A program made the position numbers and the translations under genes. From RGIG4097 sp937885645 (GTDB taxonomy: Bacteria; Bacillota; Clostridia; Christensenellales; CAG-917): 62,954 nucleotides of DNA. This document shows, one piece after another, positions 33,058 through 42,246 of the stretch (position 1 is its first letter; each line of letters begins with the position of its first letter). Location of the stretch: positions 1 through 62,954 of the forward strand of contig CALABJ010000006.1 in assembly GCA_937885645.1 (NCBI GenBank), read 5' to 3'. The notes below the pieces were generated by a model. The model saw only the letters and a list, made by a program, of their open reading frames with translations. It made no database searches and was not told the origin of the DNA.

Positions 33058-35343
33058 TTACAGTGCGATCACGAGGAGACCTGTTGTGTCGACTGCTGTG
33101 AATTCATATGCCTTGCCTGCGGTTGCGCTTGCTGAGAGGCCGATGAGGATGCTGTCATTGCCGTTTTCAACTTCGACGGTGAGTGATGCTGAGCCGTCTG
33201 CGAGTTGTGCAGTGATGGTGACGTCGCTTTCAAAGACTGATGCGATGACCTTGCCTTCTTCTGCCCAATCTGATTCGCCAACGACGCCTGCAAACCATTC
33301 TTCTGCGCCTGCGCCGCGGTCACTTGATTCGATTGTGTGCTTGGTCACTGTGACGCCGTCTTCTGCATATTCAAACTTTTCACCGGTGATTGCTTCGAAG
33401 ACACCAACGATGCCCTTGCCGTCGCCGTAGCAGAATTCTTCGTTTGATTGAGGACCATTGCCATCTGCGAAGAGGCTTGCGATTGTGTCGCCTGCGCCTT
33501 TAACTGTGAGGGTGAGACCGTCTTTGAGGTTGCCATCGAAGACTTCGCTGACGAGGCTGAGGATTGCCATGATGCTGGGTGACCAGCTGGTGACTTCGCG
33601 GTCTGCTGCTGCATCAAATGAAGGTGTGCCGCCGAAGAGACCTGTGAAGAGGTTGACGAGTTTAACGCCGGTGAGTGCAACGCCCTTGAATGTTTCATCA
33701 ACGACGAATGCGCTTGTGCCACCGTTGTGCTTGGTTGCGTATGCATCTTTGACTGCTGCTGCATCTGCAAAGTCAGTGGTGTACACTGCGTTTGCCACTG
33801 CAACTGCTGCTGCTTGGAGATTTGCATCTTCTGATGATGCAAGTGCGTTCACTGCCATGGGAAGGAGTTCTGCAAGTGCGAGCTTGACGTTCTTGTCGGT
33901 TGCATCAAGTTCAAGTGCGAGAGTTCCGTCTGCATAGGTGACTCTGCCAAGTTGCTTGTCGCCGTCTGTGAGGACGAGTTCTGCTGCTGTGTTGTTGTTT
34001 TCAACGTTGACGAGGTCAACCATGCCGTTGAGTTCAAGTCTGAAATCGCCTGCGAGGTCGTTGCCGTAGAGGACGAGTGCGCCTTCGGTGAGTTCAAGGT
34101 CAAGTGCGAGGTTGAAGTTGAATTCATCTTCGTAGTCCTTCTTGTCAATGCCGAATGTGTTGTCTGCTGCGTCAACGCCAGTGATTGAAACTTCGTTGAA
34201 GCCGATTTCGATTGAGAGAGGTTCGTCATCAGTGTTAACACCAACGAGGATTGCAAAGTTGTCGATTTCGTCGCCAACTGTGACATATTCAAATGCTACT
34301 TCGTTGAGGTTTTGGAGCACGTCGCCAAGACCCATAGGAAGACCTGTGAGGAGTGAGCTGACTGCGCCGAGGAGGCCGTTGGGACCAAAGTCGAGGCCTG
34401 CTTTGTAGGTGGTGGTGTCACCATCTTTGTCTTCTGATACGATGGGGAAGAGGACGGGGCCAACGCCCTTGAGGAGGTCGAGGACGATTGAATCACTTTC
34501 TGCAAGTGCGTCAACATCGATGCCTTCGAAATCTTCAATGCCCATGTTTTCTGCAAGGCTGCCGAGGATGGGGTTGATCATAGGAAGGATGCCTGCCACT
34601 GTGTCTGACTTGAGGAGATCGCCGAGGTTGACACCGAGGAGACCTGTCAATGAATTGATGAGGCCGTCAAGGTTCCAGTCGTCGCCGAAGCCGTCAATGA
34701 TTGATTCAAGGAGTTCAGTGATGCTCATGCCACCGATGAGTTCCATACCAACAACGTCGTTGATGGTTGCTGCCCAATCTTGGTTGAAACCGAAGTCAAC
34801 ACCGATCTTCAAGCTTTGATCTGCCCAGTCTGCATAGATGTAGTAAGGATCATTGAGGAAGAAGTAGAGTGTGAGCCAGTTGTCCATGTCATCGTGGTTG
34901 TAGAGCTTGACTTTTGCTGCGCTGTTTGCGCCGTCGTTTGTTCTGTCAAGGACGATGCCAAGTTCAATGCCGAGGTCAAGAAGGTTGTCGCCGTCTTTGC
35001 CGATTGCAAGGTTCAAGGCAAGGTCAAGAGCGATGTCATCTTTTGATGAGATTTCTTCGCTACCGATGGATGCTGCTGAATCCCAGAGGCCTTGGAAGAA
35101 TTGTGCTGCGCCGGGGCCATCAGGTTGGTCGGGATCATCGGGATCGTCAGGTGTTGTTCCGCCCATGTCTGCGCCACAGTTGTCGCATTTGCCGTCTTTG
35201 GGACGTCTATCAACGTGACGTGTGCATGTTGTGTCATCAGGATCGGGAGTCGGGTCGTCTTTTTCGCCACATGCTACCAGTGAGAAGCAAAGGACGAGGA
35301 CCAACATCAAAACGATGAGTGTCTTGATACTAAATTTTTTCAT
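33058..35343 (-). CDS. Large secreted lipoprotein of unknown function
   Basis: 761 residues, RBS AGGAGGATAATT. Lipoprotein signal with lipobox VLCFSLVACGEK (Cys about residue 26), then an acidic linker (DDPTPDPDD, DDPDDPDQPDGP). Between them is CTRHVDRRPKDGKCDNCG, a short Cys-rich 'HVD...DGKCD.CG' motif I have seen in many clostridial surface proteins. The rest is Asp/Leu/Ala-rich with long amphipathic, probably beta-rich, stretches (LDLALNLAIGKDGDNLLDLG). No enzyme motif. Expressed from a perfect sigma-A promoter (35497-35525), so it is probably abundant. Likely a cell-surface protein; ligand unknown. Confidence 0.8.
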   Translation of the reverse strand: MKKFSIKTLIVLMLVLVLCFSLVACGEKDDPTPDPDDTTCTRHVDRRPKDGKCDNCGADMGGTTPDDPDDPDQPDGPGAAQFFQGLWDSAASIGSEEISSKDDIALDLALNLAIGKDGDNLLDLGIELGIVLDRTNDGANSAAKVKLYNHDDMDNWLTLYFFLNDPYYIYADWADQSLKIGVDFGFNQDWAATINDVVGMELIGGMSITELLESIIDGFGDDWNLDGLINSLTGLLGVNLGDLLKSDTVAGILPMINPILGSLAENMGIEDFEGIDVDALAESDSIVLDLLKGVGPVLFPIVSEDKDGDTTTYKAGLDFGPNGLLGAVSSLLTGLPMGLGDVLQNLNEVAFEYVTVGDEIDNFAILVGVNTDDEPLSIEIGFNEVSITGVDAADNTFGIDKKDYEDEFNFNLALDLELTEGALVLYGNDLAGDFRLELNGMVDLVNVENNNTAAELVLTDGDKQLGRVTYADGTLALELDATDKNVKLALAELLPMAVNALASSEDANLQAAAVAVANAVYTTDFADAAAVKDAYATKHNGGTSAFVVDETFKGVALTGVKLVNLFTGLFGGTPSFDAAADREVTSWSPSIMAILSLVSEVFDGNLKDGLTLTVKGAGDTIASLFADGNGPQSNEEFCYGDGKGIVGVFEAITGEKFEYAEDGVTVTKHTIESSDRGAGAEEWFAGVVGESDWAEEGKVIASVFESDVTITAQLADGSASLTVEVENGNDSILIGLSASATAGKAYEFTAVDTTGLLVIAL

Positions 35344-35496
35344 AATTATCCTCCTATGAAAAACTTTGAGAGTATTTTTGTTTTGTTGATTTTTTGATGT
35401 GTGCTTTCAAAATCACACTACCTATAAAACAAACGAGAGGGCGGTTTCGCCAACCAAACCCGAAAGTTTCCGATAATAATGATTATGATTACATAT

Positions 35497-35525
35497 ATTA
35501 TAGTATAGAAGATATTAAGTGTCAA
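35497..35525 (-). promoter_or_regulatory. Perfect consensus promoter of the 761-residue lipoprotein
   Basis: On the minus strand TTGACA (35520-35525), 17-bp spacer, TATAAT (35497-35502). The roughly 150-base leader contains a GGCG-GTTT-CGCC hairpin near 35440. Confidence 0.85.
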
Positions 35526-35612
35526 TAATCAAAATTTGGGATTTTGAGTTGATTTTTGTGAATTAAATTCACTTGACACAAAAGATTCTCTATGGTTTTA
35601 AAGCGGTGAATA

Positions 35613-35639
35613 AAAGAAAAAACACTCTAAAAGAGTGTT
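35613..35639 (-). terminator. Terminator of the reductase gene
   Basis: On the minus strand AACACTCT-TTT-AGAGTGTT followed by TTTTCTTTT, just after the stop at 35648. Confidence 0.8.
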
Positions 35640-35647
35640 TCTTTCTG

Positions 35648-36349
35648 TCAATATCCACCACGGATTGAGAGGACTTCTCCCGTGACGTAGTCGGCGGAGA
35701 GCAAAAACATGACTGCTTCTGCCACCTCACTGGGTTTTCCAAGTCTGCCCATAGGGATTTCTTCAACAAAGGCACGAAGTTCCTCGTCGGTGTAGGTCTT
35801 CATCATATCCGTGTCAATAGCTCCGGGAGCAACTGCGTTGACGGTTATACCCATGGGAGCAAGCTCCTTGGCAAGGGCTTTGGTGAGGCCTATGACGCCT
35901 GCCTTTGATGCGGAATAATGAGTTTCCATGCTAGCCCCGTCTGTGCCCCACATTGAGGACAGGTTGACAATCCTTCCATATCCCTTTGAAATCATACCGG
36001 GGACAACCTCTCTTGTCACAAAGAAAGTTCCGTCTAGGTTGACACCAATCATACGATGCCAGTCCTCATCGGTTATGTCTTGGAAGAGTTTGTCTTGGGC
36101 TATGCCTGCATTGTTGACAAGGAGGTCAACTCCGCCCATATCCGCCTTGATTTTGGCAATCAATTCCTTCACTTCGGCGGAAGAGGACACGTCACATTGG
36201 TAGGCCTTTGCGCCCACCTCTTTTGCCAAATTTTCGGCCTTTTCCTTGTTGGTGACGTAGGTGAAAGCCACCCTATACTTGCCTACGGCAAGACGTACGA
36301 TGGCCTCCCCTATCCCACGGCTTCCGCCAGTGATGAGAATTGTTTTCAT
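35648..36349 (-). CDS. SDR oxidoreductase, 3-oxoacyl-ACP reductase (FabG)-like
   Basis: 233 residues from ATG 36349, one base after the upstream stop; longer starts would overlap that gene. Rossmann motif TGGSRGIGEA, NNAG, catalytic Ser in NLSSMWG, YSASK (Tyr and Lys of the tetrad), and the C-terminal GEVLSIRGGY. Closest in pattern to FabG, which reduces 3-oxoacyl-ACP with NADPH in fatty acid elongation, but it is slightly short and stands apart from other fab genes. A role in modifying another substrate is possible. Co-transcribed with the DUF5050-like lipoprotein gene. Confidence 0.85.
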   Translation of the reverse strand: MKTILITGGSRGIGEAIVRLAVGKYRVAFTYVTNKEKAENLAKEVGAKAYQCDVSSSAEVKELIAKIKADMGGVDLLVNNAGIAQDKLFQDITDEDWHRMIGVNLDGTFFVTREVVPGMISKGYGRIVNLSSMWGTDGASMETHYSASKAGVIGLTKALAKELAPMGITVNAVAPGAIDTDMMKTYTDEELRAFVEEIPMGRLGKPSEVAEAVMFLLSADYVTGEVLSIRGGY

Positions 36350-36350
36350 A

Positions 36351-37769
36351 TTATTCTGCTTTTTCTGCCTCTTCTTTTGCTGCCTTGTCTGCATCGTTCA
36401 TGAAACCGAGCATTGTGGGTTCATCTGCGTCTGCAAGGTCTGCTGCGTAGAGATAGTTGTAGTTTTCGCTGTCAAAGAAGAACATTGTGCCGTCAACAAA
36501 TTCAACGTTGAGCCAGTTGGTGACGATGCCTGCTTCGAGGACGACCTTTTCATTGGCGCTTGCATCAAGTTTTGCTGCATAGAGTTTGCCACCAGTTGAA
36601 TCGGTGTAGTACACTGTGCCGTCAAGGACGTATTGGATGGTGATTGCTCTGCCGATGACAAGGTTTTCAGTTGTGTCTGCTTCTGCGGTTGTCACAAGAT
36701 AGGTCTTGTTTGCGCTGGTTGACACAAGTGCGCCTGCATTGTAGCCGAGAGGATACACTGTTGACAGTGCTGTGCTCTTTGAGAGGTGCTTTTCGGTGGT
36801 GACGTCAAAGTCTCCGCCAAATGCAACTTTGTTGACAAAGAGGCCTCTGCCTTCTTCTTGGCTGTTGATGTAGTTTTCCTTGTTGTAGTAGAGGGTGACA
36901 CCGCCATCTTCAACGACCATATCGATGAGATTGAAGCTGAAGACCTTGGTGGGGAAATAGTCAACGTAGTTTTCCTTCTCACTTTCTGCAAGATAGGTGA
37001 GTTTGTCTGCAAGGACTTTCTTGTCTGTGCCGTCGTACTTCACTGCGTTCAAGGTGTTGCAGAATTCATAGCTTTGGTCGCCGGTGACTGTTTCGGTGTA
37101 GTAGATATAATCACTTGCGTAGTCCCAAAGCACTGTTTCAACGTTTTCAAGGAAGACACCGCCTGTGACGCCCTTTGCGTTGTCACTGCTCTTTGTTGTG
37201 TCCATACCGCTGAAATCAACGTAGTTGACGGTGGTTGCGCCTGATGCCATGTAGAGGATTCTTGAAGGTGTGAAGAAATATCTGCTGCTACGGCTGTTGA
37301 TGGTTGCGATGAGTTGAGTCACACTGCCGTCAATCTTTGTGCGCATAAAGTCGGTGTGGGTGGTTGATGCAACACCGCTCTTGTCCATGTCGTTGTTGGG
37401 GGTTGCATAGTAGATCCATTCGCCGAAGATTGCAAAGCCGCCGTCTGCGTTTTGGTTGTACACTTGCTTAGGAACGACCACGACTGCATCTGAGTAAGTG
37501 CCGTCTGCGTTGAGTTTTGCTCTCACGATTGCGTTCTTGACGGGAGTGCCCCAGGTGTTGTCCACTGTGGTGTTGGTGTCATAACCATTGATGAAATAGA
37601 CGTATTCGCCTTGCTTGACGTAGTATCCGCCATTTGATTCAACTGCTGCGTCGGGGTTTCCGCCGCCGATTGAATTCCATTCAAACTTGTTGCAACCGAC
37701 GAGAACTGCGGTGAGGACTGCAACGAGAGCCACGATGGCGATGATGCTGACTAAATGTTTCTTGTTCAT
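36351..37769 (-). CDS. Lipoprotein with DUF5050-like repeats
   Basis: 472 residues, RBS CAGGAGTATATT. Lipobox VLTAVLVGCNKF (Cys about residue 26). The body has repeated blocks of the form EWIYYAT..., DYIYYTETV..., GTVYYTDSTGGKLYAAKL, DGTMFFFDSENYNYLYAADL, i.e. the W/YIYY..D...L....DG pattern of DUF5050, probably a beta-propeller. Surface-exposed and likely ligand-binding; no catalytic motif. Acidic, Lys/Glu-rich C-terminal tail. Confidence 0.8.
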   Translation of the reverse strand: MNKKHLVSIIAIVALVAVLTAVLVGCNKFEWNSIGGGNPDAAVESNGGYYVKQGEYVYFINGYDTNTTVDNTWGTPVKNAIVRAKLNADGTYSDAVVVVPKQVYNQNADGGFAIFGEWIYYATPNNDMDKSGVASTTHTDFMRTKIDGSVTQLIATINSRSSRYFFTPSRILYMASGATTVNYVDFSGMDTTKSSDNAKGVTGGVFLENVETVLWDYASDYIYYTETVTGDQSYEFCNTLNAVKYDGTDKKVLADKLTYLAESEKENYVDYFPTKVFSFNLIDMVVEDGGVTLYYNKENYINSQEEGRGLFVNKVAFGGDFDVTTEKHLSKSTALSTVYPLGYNAGALVSTSANKTYLVTTAEADTTENLVIGRAITIQYVLDGTVYYTDSTGGKLYAAKLDASANEKVVLEAGIVTNWLNVEFVDGTMFFFDSENYNYLYAADLADADEPTMLGFMNDADKAAKEEAEKAE

Positions 37770-37860
37770 AATATACTCCTGATTTTGCTACTATATTTGT
37801 GGCTTGTGCCAATGAGTTTTATTCCTGCATACTTTGTATGCAAATTGATGTTCTAACGGG

Positions 37861-39618
37861 TTATTTTTCAATTTCGTCTTCTTTGACGTCAAGTTTGATG
37901 TGGACGTCACGAAGTTGTTGCTCGGTGACGGTTGAAGGTGCATTCATCAAGATGTCACGGGCGTTTCTGTCCATGGGGAAGACGATGATTTCTCTTATGC
38001 TTTGCTCTCCTGCAAGAAGCATAACCATACGGTCAACACCAGGTGCGATACCTGCGTGAGGAGGTGCACCAAACTTGAATGCGTTGTACAGTGCAGAGAA
38101 TTTCTTTTCGATGACGTCAATGCCGTATCCTGCAATTTCAAATGCCTTTTCCATAATGGCGGGCTCGTGGTTTCTCACTGCACCGCTGCTGAGTTCAACG
38201 CCGTTGACCACACTGTCATATTGATATGCAAGGATGTCAAGAGGATTCATTGTGTTCAGTGCGTTCAAACCGCCTTGAGGCATACTGAAGGGGTTGTGGC
38301 TGAAGCCGATGTTGCCTTCGTCGTCCAGTTCATACATGGGGAAGTCAACAATCCAGCAGAAACGGAATGCGTTCTTTTCAAGAAGGTCAAGGCCAACACC
38401 CAGTTCGGTGCGGAGATAGCCTGCTTGCTTCCATGCGTCCTTTTCTTCTGCGATAAGTGCGACAAATGCACCTGCTTTGACGTCAAGTCTTTCAACGAGA
38501 GTGTCTTTGCAATCCACTGCAAACTTGGTGATTCCGCCTTGGAGTTCGCCTTTTTCATCAAGTTTGAACCAGTACATACTACTTGCGCCGTTAAGCTTGA
38601 TCTTTTCGGTCAATGCATCAATGAACTTTCTGCCAACGTTTGCGCCGTTGACTGCCACTGCCTTGATGGTCTTGCCCTTTTCAAAGAACGGTGCTTTTTC
38701 TTCAAGAATATCTGTGACGTCCTTGATGATGAGGGGGTTTCTAAGGTCGGGTTTGTCTGAGCCGTAGTCACGGATTGCATCTCTATATTTGATGCGGCGG
38801 AAAGGTCCTTTGTCTACGGAGTAGCCCTTAGGGCTAAACTCTGTGAAAACACCTGACAGGACTTCTTCCATAACTGTAAAGACGTCCTCTTGTGTTGCAA
38901 AGCACATTTCTGTGTCAAGTTGATAAAATTCGCCGGGGCTACGGTCTGCTCTTGCGTCTTCATCTCTAAAACAAGGTGCGATTTGGAAATACTTGTCAAA
39001 GCCTGATGCCATCAACAGTTGCTTGTATTGTTGAGGTGCTTGAGGCAGTGCGTAGAACTTGCCGGGGTGCAATCTTGAAGGCACGATGAAGTCTCTTGCG
39101 CCTTCGGGGGATGAGCTGGTGAGGATAGGTGTGGTGATTTCAAGGAATCCCATATCCGTCATCTTTCTTCTAAGCCAGCTGACAACCTTTGCACGGAATA
39201 CGATTTTGTCCTTGACTTCGGGGTTTCTCAGGTCAAGGAAACGATATTTAAGACGAGTGTCCTCTCTTGATGAGGTGCTTGTTGCCACTTCAAAGGGGAG
39301 TTGCTCATAGCACTTGCCAAGGACTTCAATCTTTTCGGGTTCAATTTCGATCATGCCTGTGGGCATATCGGGGTTGGGGGATGAGCGGAGGATAACCTTG
39401 CCTTCAACAGAGATTGTTGATTCGCGAGGGATATCTCTCACAAGTGCCTTTGTTTCTTCGTCTGCTGCCACCACTTGGGTGTAGCCGTAAAAGTCACGAA
39501 GTACGAAGAAAATCACTGCGCCAAGGTCACGGGTGGATGACAACCATCCGCAAAGCTTGACCTTTTGTCCAACGTTTTGTTCGGTGAGTTCACCGCAGTT
39601 GTGTGTTCTAAGTTCCAT
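37861..39618 (-). CDS. aspS: Aspartate-tRNA ligase
   Basis: 585 residues from ATG 39618 (GGAAGG upstream), the bacterial AspRS length including the inserted GAD domain. N-terminal OB anticodon-binding domain (VKLCGWLSSTRDLG), class II motif 2 FRDEDARADR and motif 3 GIAPGVDRMVMLLAGE. Charges tRNA-Asp. Sits directly downstream of asnA and asnS, so enzymes for aspartate and asparagine charging and asparagine synthesis are grouped on one strand. Confidence 0.97.
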   Translation of the reverse strand: MELRTHNCGELTEQNVGQKVKLCGWLSSTRDLGAVIFFVLRDFYGYTQVVAADEETKALVRDIPRESTISVEGKVILRSSPNPDMPTGMIEIEPEKIEVLGKCYEQLPFEVATSTSSREDTRLKYRFLDLRNPEVKDKIVFRAKVVSWLRRKMTDMGFLEITTPILTSSSPEGARDFIVPSRLHPGKFYALPQAPQQYKQLLMASGFDKYFQIAPCFRDEDARADRSPGEFYQLDTEMCFATQEDVFTVMEEVLSGVFTEFSPKGYSVDKGPFRRIKYRDAIRDYGSDKPDLRNPLIIKDVTDILEEKAPFFEKGKTIKAVAVNGANVGRKFIDALTEKIKLNGASSMYWFKLDEKGELQGGITKFAVDCKDTLVERLDVKAGAFVALIAEEKDAWKQAGYLRTELGVGLDLLEKNAFRFCWIVDFPMYELDDEGNIGFSHNPFSMPQGGLNALNTMNPLDILAYQYDSVVNGVELSSGAVRNHEPAIMEKAFEIAGYGIDVIEKKFSALYNAFKFGAPPHAGIAPGVDRMVMLLAGEQSIREIIVFPMDRNARDILMNAPSTVTEQQLRDVHIKLDVKEDEIEK

Positions 39619-39687
39619 ATTGCCTTCCGTTATAGTTTGCACAACTTGAGTTGTGTTTTGTTTTTGTCTTATTTGTTGTTTTTCATC

Positions 39688-40695
39688 TTATAAAAGATGA
39701 ATATTGTGTTTTTCGCACTCTTCTGCCATATCCTCAGGCCACAGGCTTGCTTGCACTTCACCAATATGTGCCTTTTCAAGGATAAGCATACAAAGTCTTG
39801 ATTGTCCAATTCCGCCGCCAATGGTGAGAGGGAGTTCACCTGACAGAACTTGCTTGTGATAGGTGTGCACAAGTCTGTCCGTTGCCCCTGCCATTTCCAG
39901 TTGCTTCATAAGGGTTTCGCCGTCAACTCTTATGCCCATTGAGGATATTTCAAGGCTTTCACCAATGACGTCGTCGTAAAACAGAATATCTCCGTTCAAA
40001 CTCCAATCGTCATAGTCGGGGGATCTGCCATCGTGGGGCTTGCCGTTTGAGAGAGGTGCGCCTATCTTCATAAGAAACACCGTGCCGTATTCCTTTGCCG
40101 CCGCCGTTTCCCTTTGATGAGAGGTGAGGTTGGGATAGCGGTTCAACAGTTCCTCGGTGGTGATGAAGGTCACTTCCCTTTTCAAACTGCGTTTTATGAC
40201 GGGATATGCGCGCTTGGTTTCCTCAAGAGTGTCACATATTGTGCCAACCAGCCTTGTGACCACTCTCTTCAAAAAGTCCTCTGTGCGTTGCTCACGGCAG
40301 ATGACCATCTCCCAGTCCCATTGATCCACATATATTGAGTGGACGTTGTCGCAACTGTCGTCACGGCGGATTGCGTTCATATCAGTGTACAACCCTTCAC
40401 CGCATTGAAAGCGATATTTCTTCAATGCCATACGCTTCCATTTTGCAAGTGAGTGAACTATTTCTGCCTCTGCGCCCTGCTCCTTCACGTCAAAGCGGAC
40501 TGCTCTTTCGTGGCCGTTGAGGTCATCGTTTACACCGGTATGACTGCGCACCATTATGGGTGCGGACACACGCTCAAAACCAAAATTCTTGATAAAATTG
40601 CGCTGGAAAGCGTCCTTCACAAATTTAATGGCTTTTTCGGTTTCCCTAACGGTCATGTTAGGCTTGTAGTCGTCGGGTATAAACAAGTTGTACAT
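39688..40695 (-). CDS. asnA: Aspartate-ammonia ligase
   Basis: 335 residues, the usual length of AsnA. It is related to class II synthetases: SAPIMVRSHTGVNDDLNG near the start, YTDMNAIRRDD, YVDQWDWE, and GGGIGQSRLCMLIL at the end. Makes asparagine from aspartate, ammonia and ATP. Lies 27 bp after asnS and 69 bp before aspS. Confidence 0.96.
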   Translation of the reverse strand: MYNLFIPDDYKPNMTVRETEKAIKFVKDAFQRNFIKNFGFERVSAPIMVRSHTGVNDDLNGHERAVRFDVKEQGAEAEIVHSLAKWKRMALKKYRFQCGEGLYTDMNAIRRDDSCDNVHSIYVDQWDWEMVICREQRTEDFLKRVVTRLVGTICDTLEETKRAYPVIKRSLKREVTFITTEELLNRYPNLTSHQRETAAAKEYGTVFLMKIGAPLSNGKPHDGRSPDYDDWSLNGDILFYDDVIGESLEISSMGIRVDGETLMKQLEMAGATDRLVHTYHKQVLSGELPLTIGGGIGQSRLCMLILEKAHIGEVQASLWPEDMAEECEKHNIHLL

Positions 40696-40722
40696 ATCAA
40701 CACAATCTATGAATAGATTGAA

Positions 40723-42111
40723 TTACATCAAATCGCCGGTTGTTCTTGCATAGAGTTGGACGTCACGGATGTTTGAAATGCCGGTGACGTACATCATGAT
40801 ACGTTCAAGACCAAGACCGAATCCGCTGTGAGGCACACTGCCGTACTTGCGGAGGTCCATATAGCCAACGTAGTCGTCAAGGTTCATATTGCGGTCAACC
40901 ATTGCTTGCTTCAACTTGTCGTAGTCTGCTTCTCTTTCACTGCATCCAATGATTTCGCCAACGCCGGGCACAAGAAGGTCGGTTGCTGCAACGGTCTTGC
41001 CGTCGTCGTTTTGCTTCATGTAGAAGCTCTTGATGTGCTTGGGATAGTTGATGACAAACACGGGCTTGTTGAACACCTTTTCGGTGATGTATCTTTCGTG
41101 TTCAGATTGAAGGTCAAGACCCCACTCCACAGGATAGACAAACTTTTCACCAGATTTTTTCAAAATCTCAATGGCTTCGGTGTAGTCAAGCACTTTGAAT
41201 TCACTTTCAACAACGGCGGTGAGTTTTGCTCTCAAACCGCTTTCAAAGGCCTTTTCAAAGAAAGCAATTTCTTCAGGGCATTCGTCGAGGACTGCCTTGA
41301 TGATATATTTGATCATGCTTTCAGCGATGTTGATGATGTCGGGCAGTTTTGCAAATGCCACTTCGGGTTCAACTTGCCAAAACTCTGCTGCGTGACGAGG
41401 AGTGTTGGAGTTTTCTGCACGGAAAGTAGGGCCAAAGGTGTAAATCTTGCCCATTGCCATTGCTGCCACTTCCCCTTCAAGTTGTCCGCTGACGGTGAGG
41501 CCAGCCTTTCTCTTGAAGAAGTCTGTTGCCATATACTCTGCTTCGTCCTTTGAAAGTTTCGCGCTTGCGCATCCGTGTGTGGTCACGTGGAAAATTTCAC
41601 CTGCACCTTCGCAGTCACTGCCTGTGATGATGGGGGTGTGGATATATGTATATCCATTTTCTTGGAAGAAACGATGGATTGCAAAGCTAAGCTTGCTTCT
41701 CACACGGAGCATTGCGTTAAATGTATTTGTTCTCACACGGAGGTGAGGAATTGTACGCAAAAATTCAAGGGAGTGATATTTCTTTTGCAGAGGATAGTCT
41801 TGAGGACAGTCGCCGAGAAGTTCGATGCTTTCTGCGTTGATTTCGTAGTCCCCTTGATTCATTGCAGGGACAACTGTGCCGTTCACAAGAAGTGATGCGC
41901 CATTTTTCAAGCATTTGGAAAGTTCTGCGCCGTCAAACTTTGCTTTGTCGATGACGATTTGCAGATGTTTCAGTGAAGTGCCGTCGTTGAGGGCAACAAA
42001 TGCCATAGTCTTGCTGTCCCGTGCAGTTCTTGCCCAGCCAGCAACCACAACTGATTTGCCTTCGTAGTCTTTGCCGTTTGTAAGAATGTCAATGATGTCA
42101 ATGTTTTTCAT
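40723..42111 (-). CDS. asnS: Asparagine-tRNA ligase
   Basis: 462 residues with an N-terminal OB fold (VVVAGWARTARDSKTMAFV) and class II motifs FRAENSNTPRHAAEF and GFGLGLERIMMYVTG. Charges tRNA-Asn directly. First gene of the asnS-asnA-aspS group, with a TTTACA-17-TATAAT promoter (42133-42161) close to the start and RBS ATAGGAGTT. The leader is too short for a T-box. Confidence 0.97.
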   Translation of the reverse strand: MKNIDIIDILTNGKDYEGKSVVVAGWARTARDSKTMAFVALNDGTSLKHLQIVIDKAKFDGAELSKCLKNGASLLVNGTVVPAMNQGDYEINAESIELLGDCPQDYPLQKKYHSLEFLRTIPHLRVRTNTFNAMLRVRSKLSFAIHRFFQENGYTYIHTPIITGSDCEGAGEIFHVTTHGCASAKLSKDEAEYMATDFFKRKAGLTVSGQLEGEVAAMAMGKIYTFGPTFRAENSNTPRHAAEFWQVEPEVAFAKLPDIINIAESMIKYIIKAVLDECPEEIAFFEKAFESGLRAKLTAVVESEFKVLDYTEAIEILKKSGEKFVYPVEWGLDLQSEHERYITEKVFNKPVFVINYPKHIKSFYMKQNDDGKTVAATDLLVPGVGEIIGCSEREADYDKLKQAMVDRNMNLDDYVGYMDLRKYGSVPHSGFGLGLERIMMYVTGISNIRDVQLYARTTGDLM

Positions 42112-42132
42112 AAAAAACTCCTATATTTGACT

Positions 42133-42161
42133 ATTATAATTTTAATTATAAGTTTTGTAAA
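42133..42161 (-). promoter_or_regulatory. asnS promoter
   Basis: On the minus strand TTTACA (42156-42161), 17-bp spacer, TATAAT (42133-42138). Confidence 0.7.
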
Positions 42162-42186
42162 GAGATTTTTGCACGTGAGAAAAAAG

Positions 42187-42216
42187 TTGACTAAATATTG
42201 CGCTTTCAACTATACT
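42187..42216 (+). promoter_or_regulatory. trxB promoter
   Basis: TTGACT (42187-42192), 18-bp spacer, TATACT (42211-42216), about 31 bp before the trxB start. Confidence 0.6.
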
Positions 42217-42246
42217 AAACTCAACAAATTGTGTTTTGAGGTGTTT

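Noticed and set aside
33345..33842. Gln/Ser-rich minus-strand protein
   Set aside because: Shadow frame of the 761-residue lipoprotein, produced by its repeated GCA/GAC codons.
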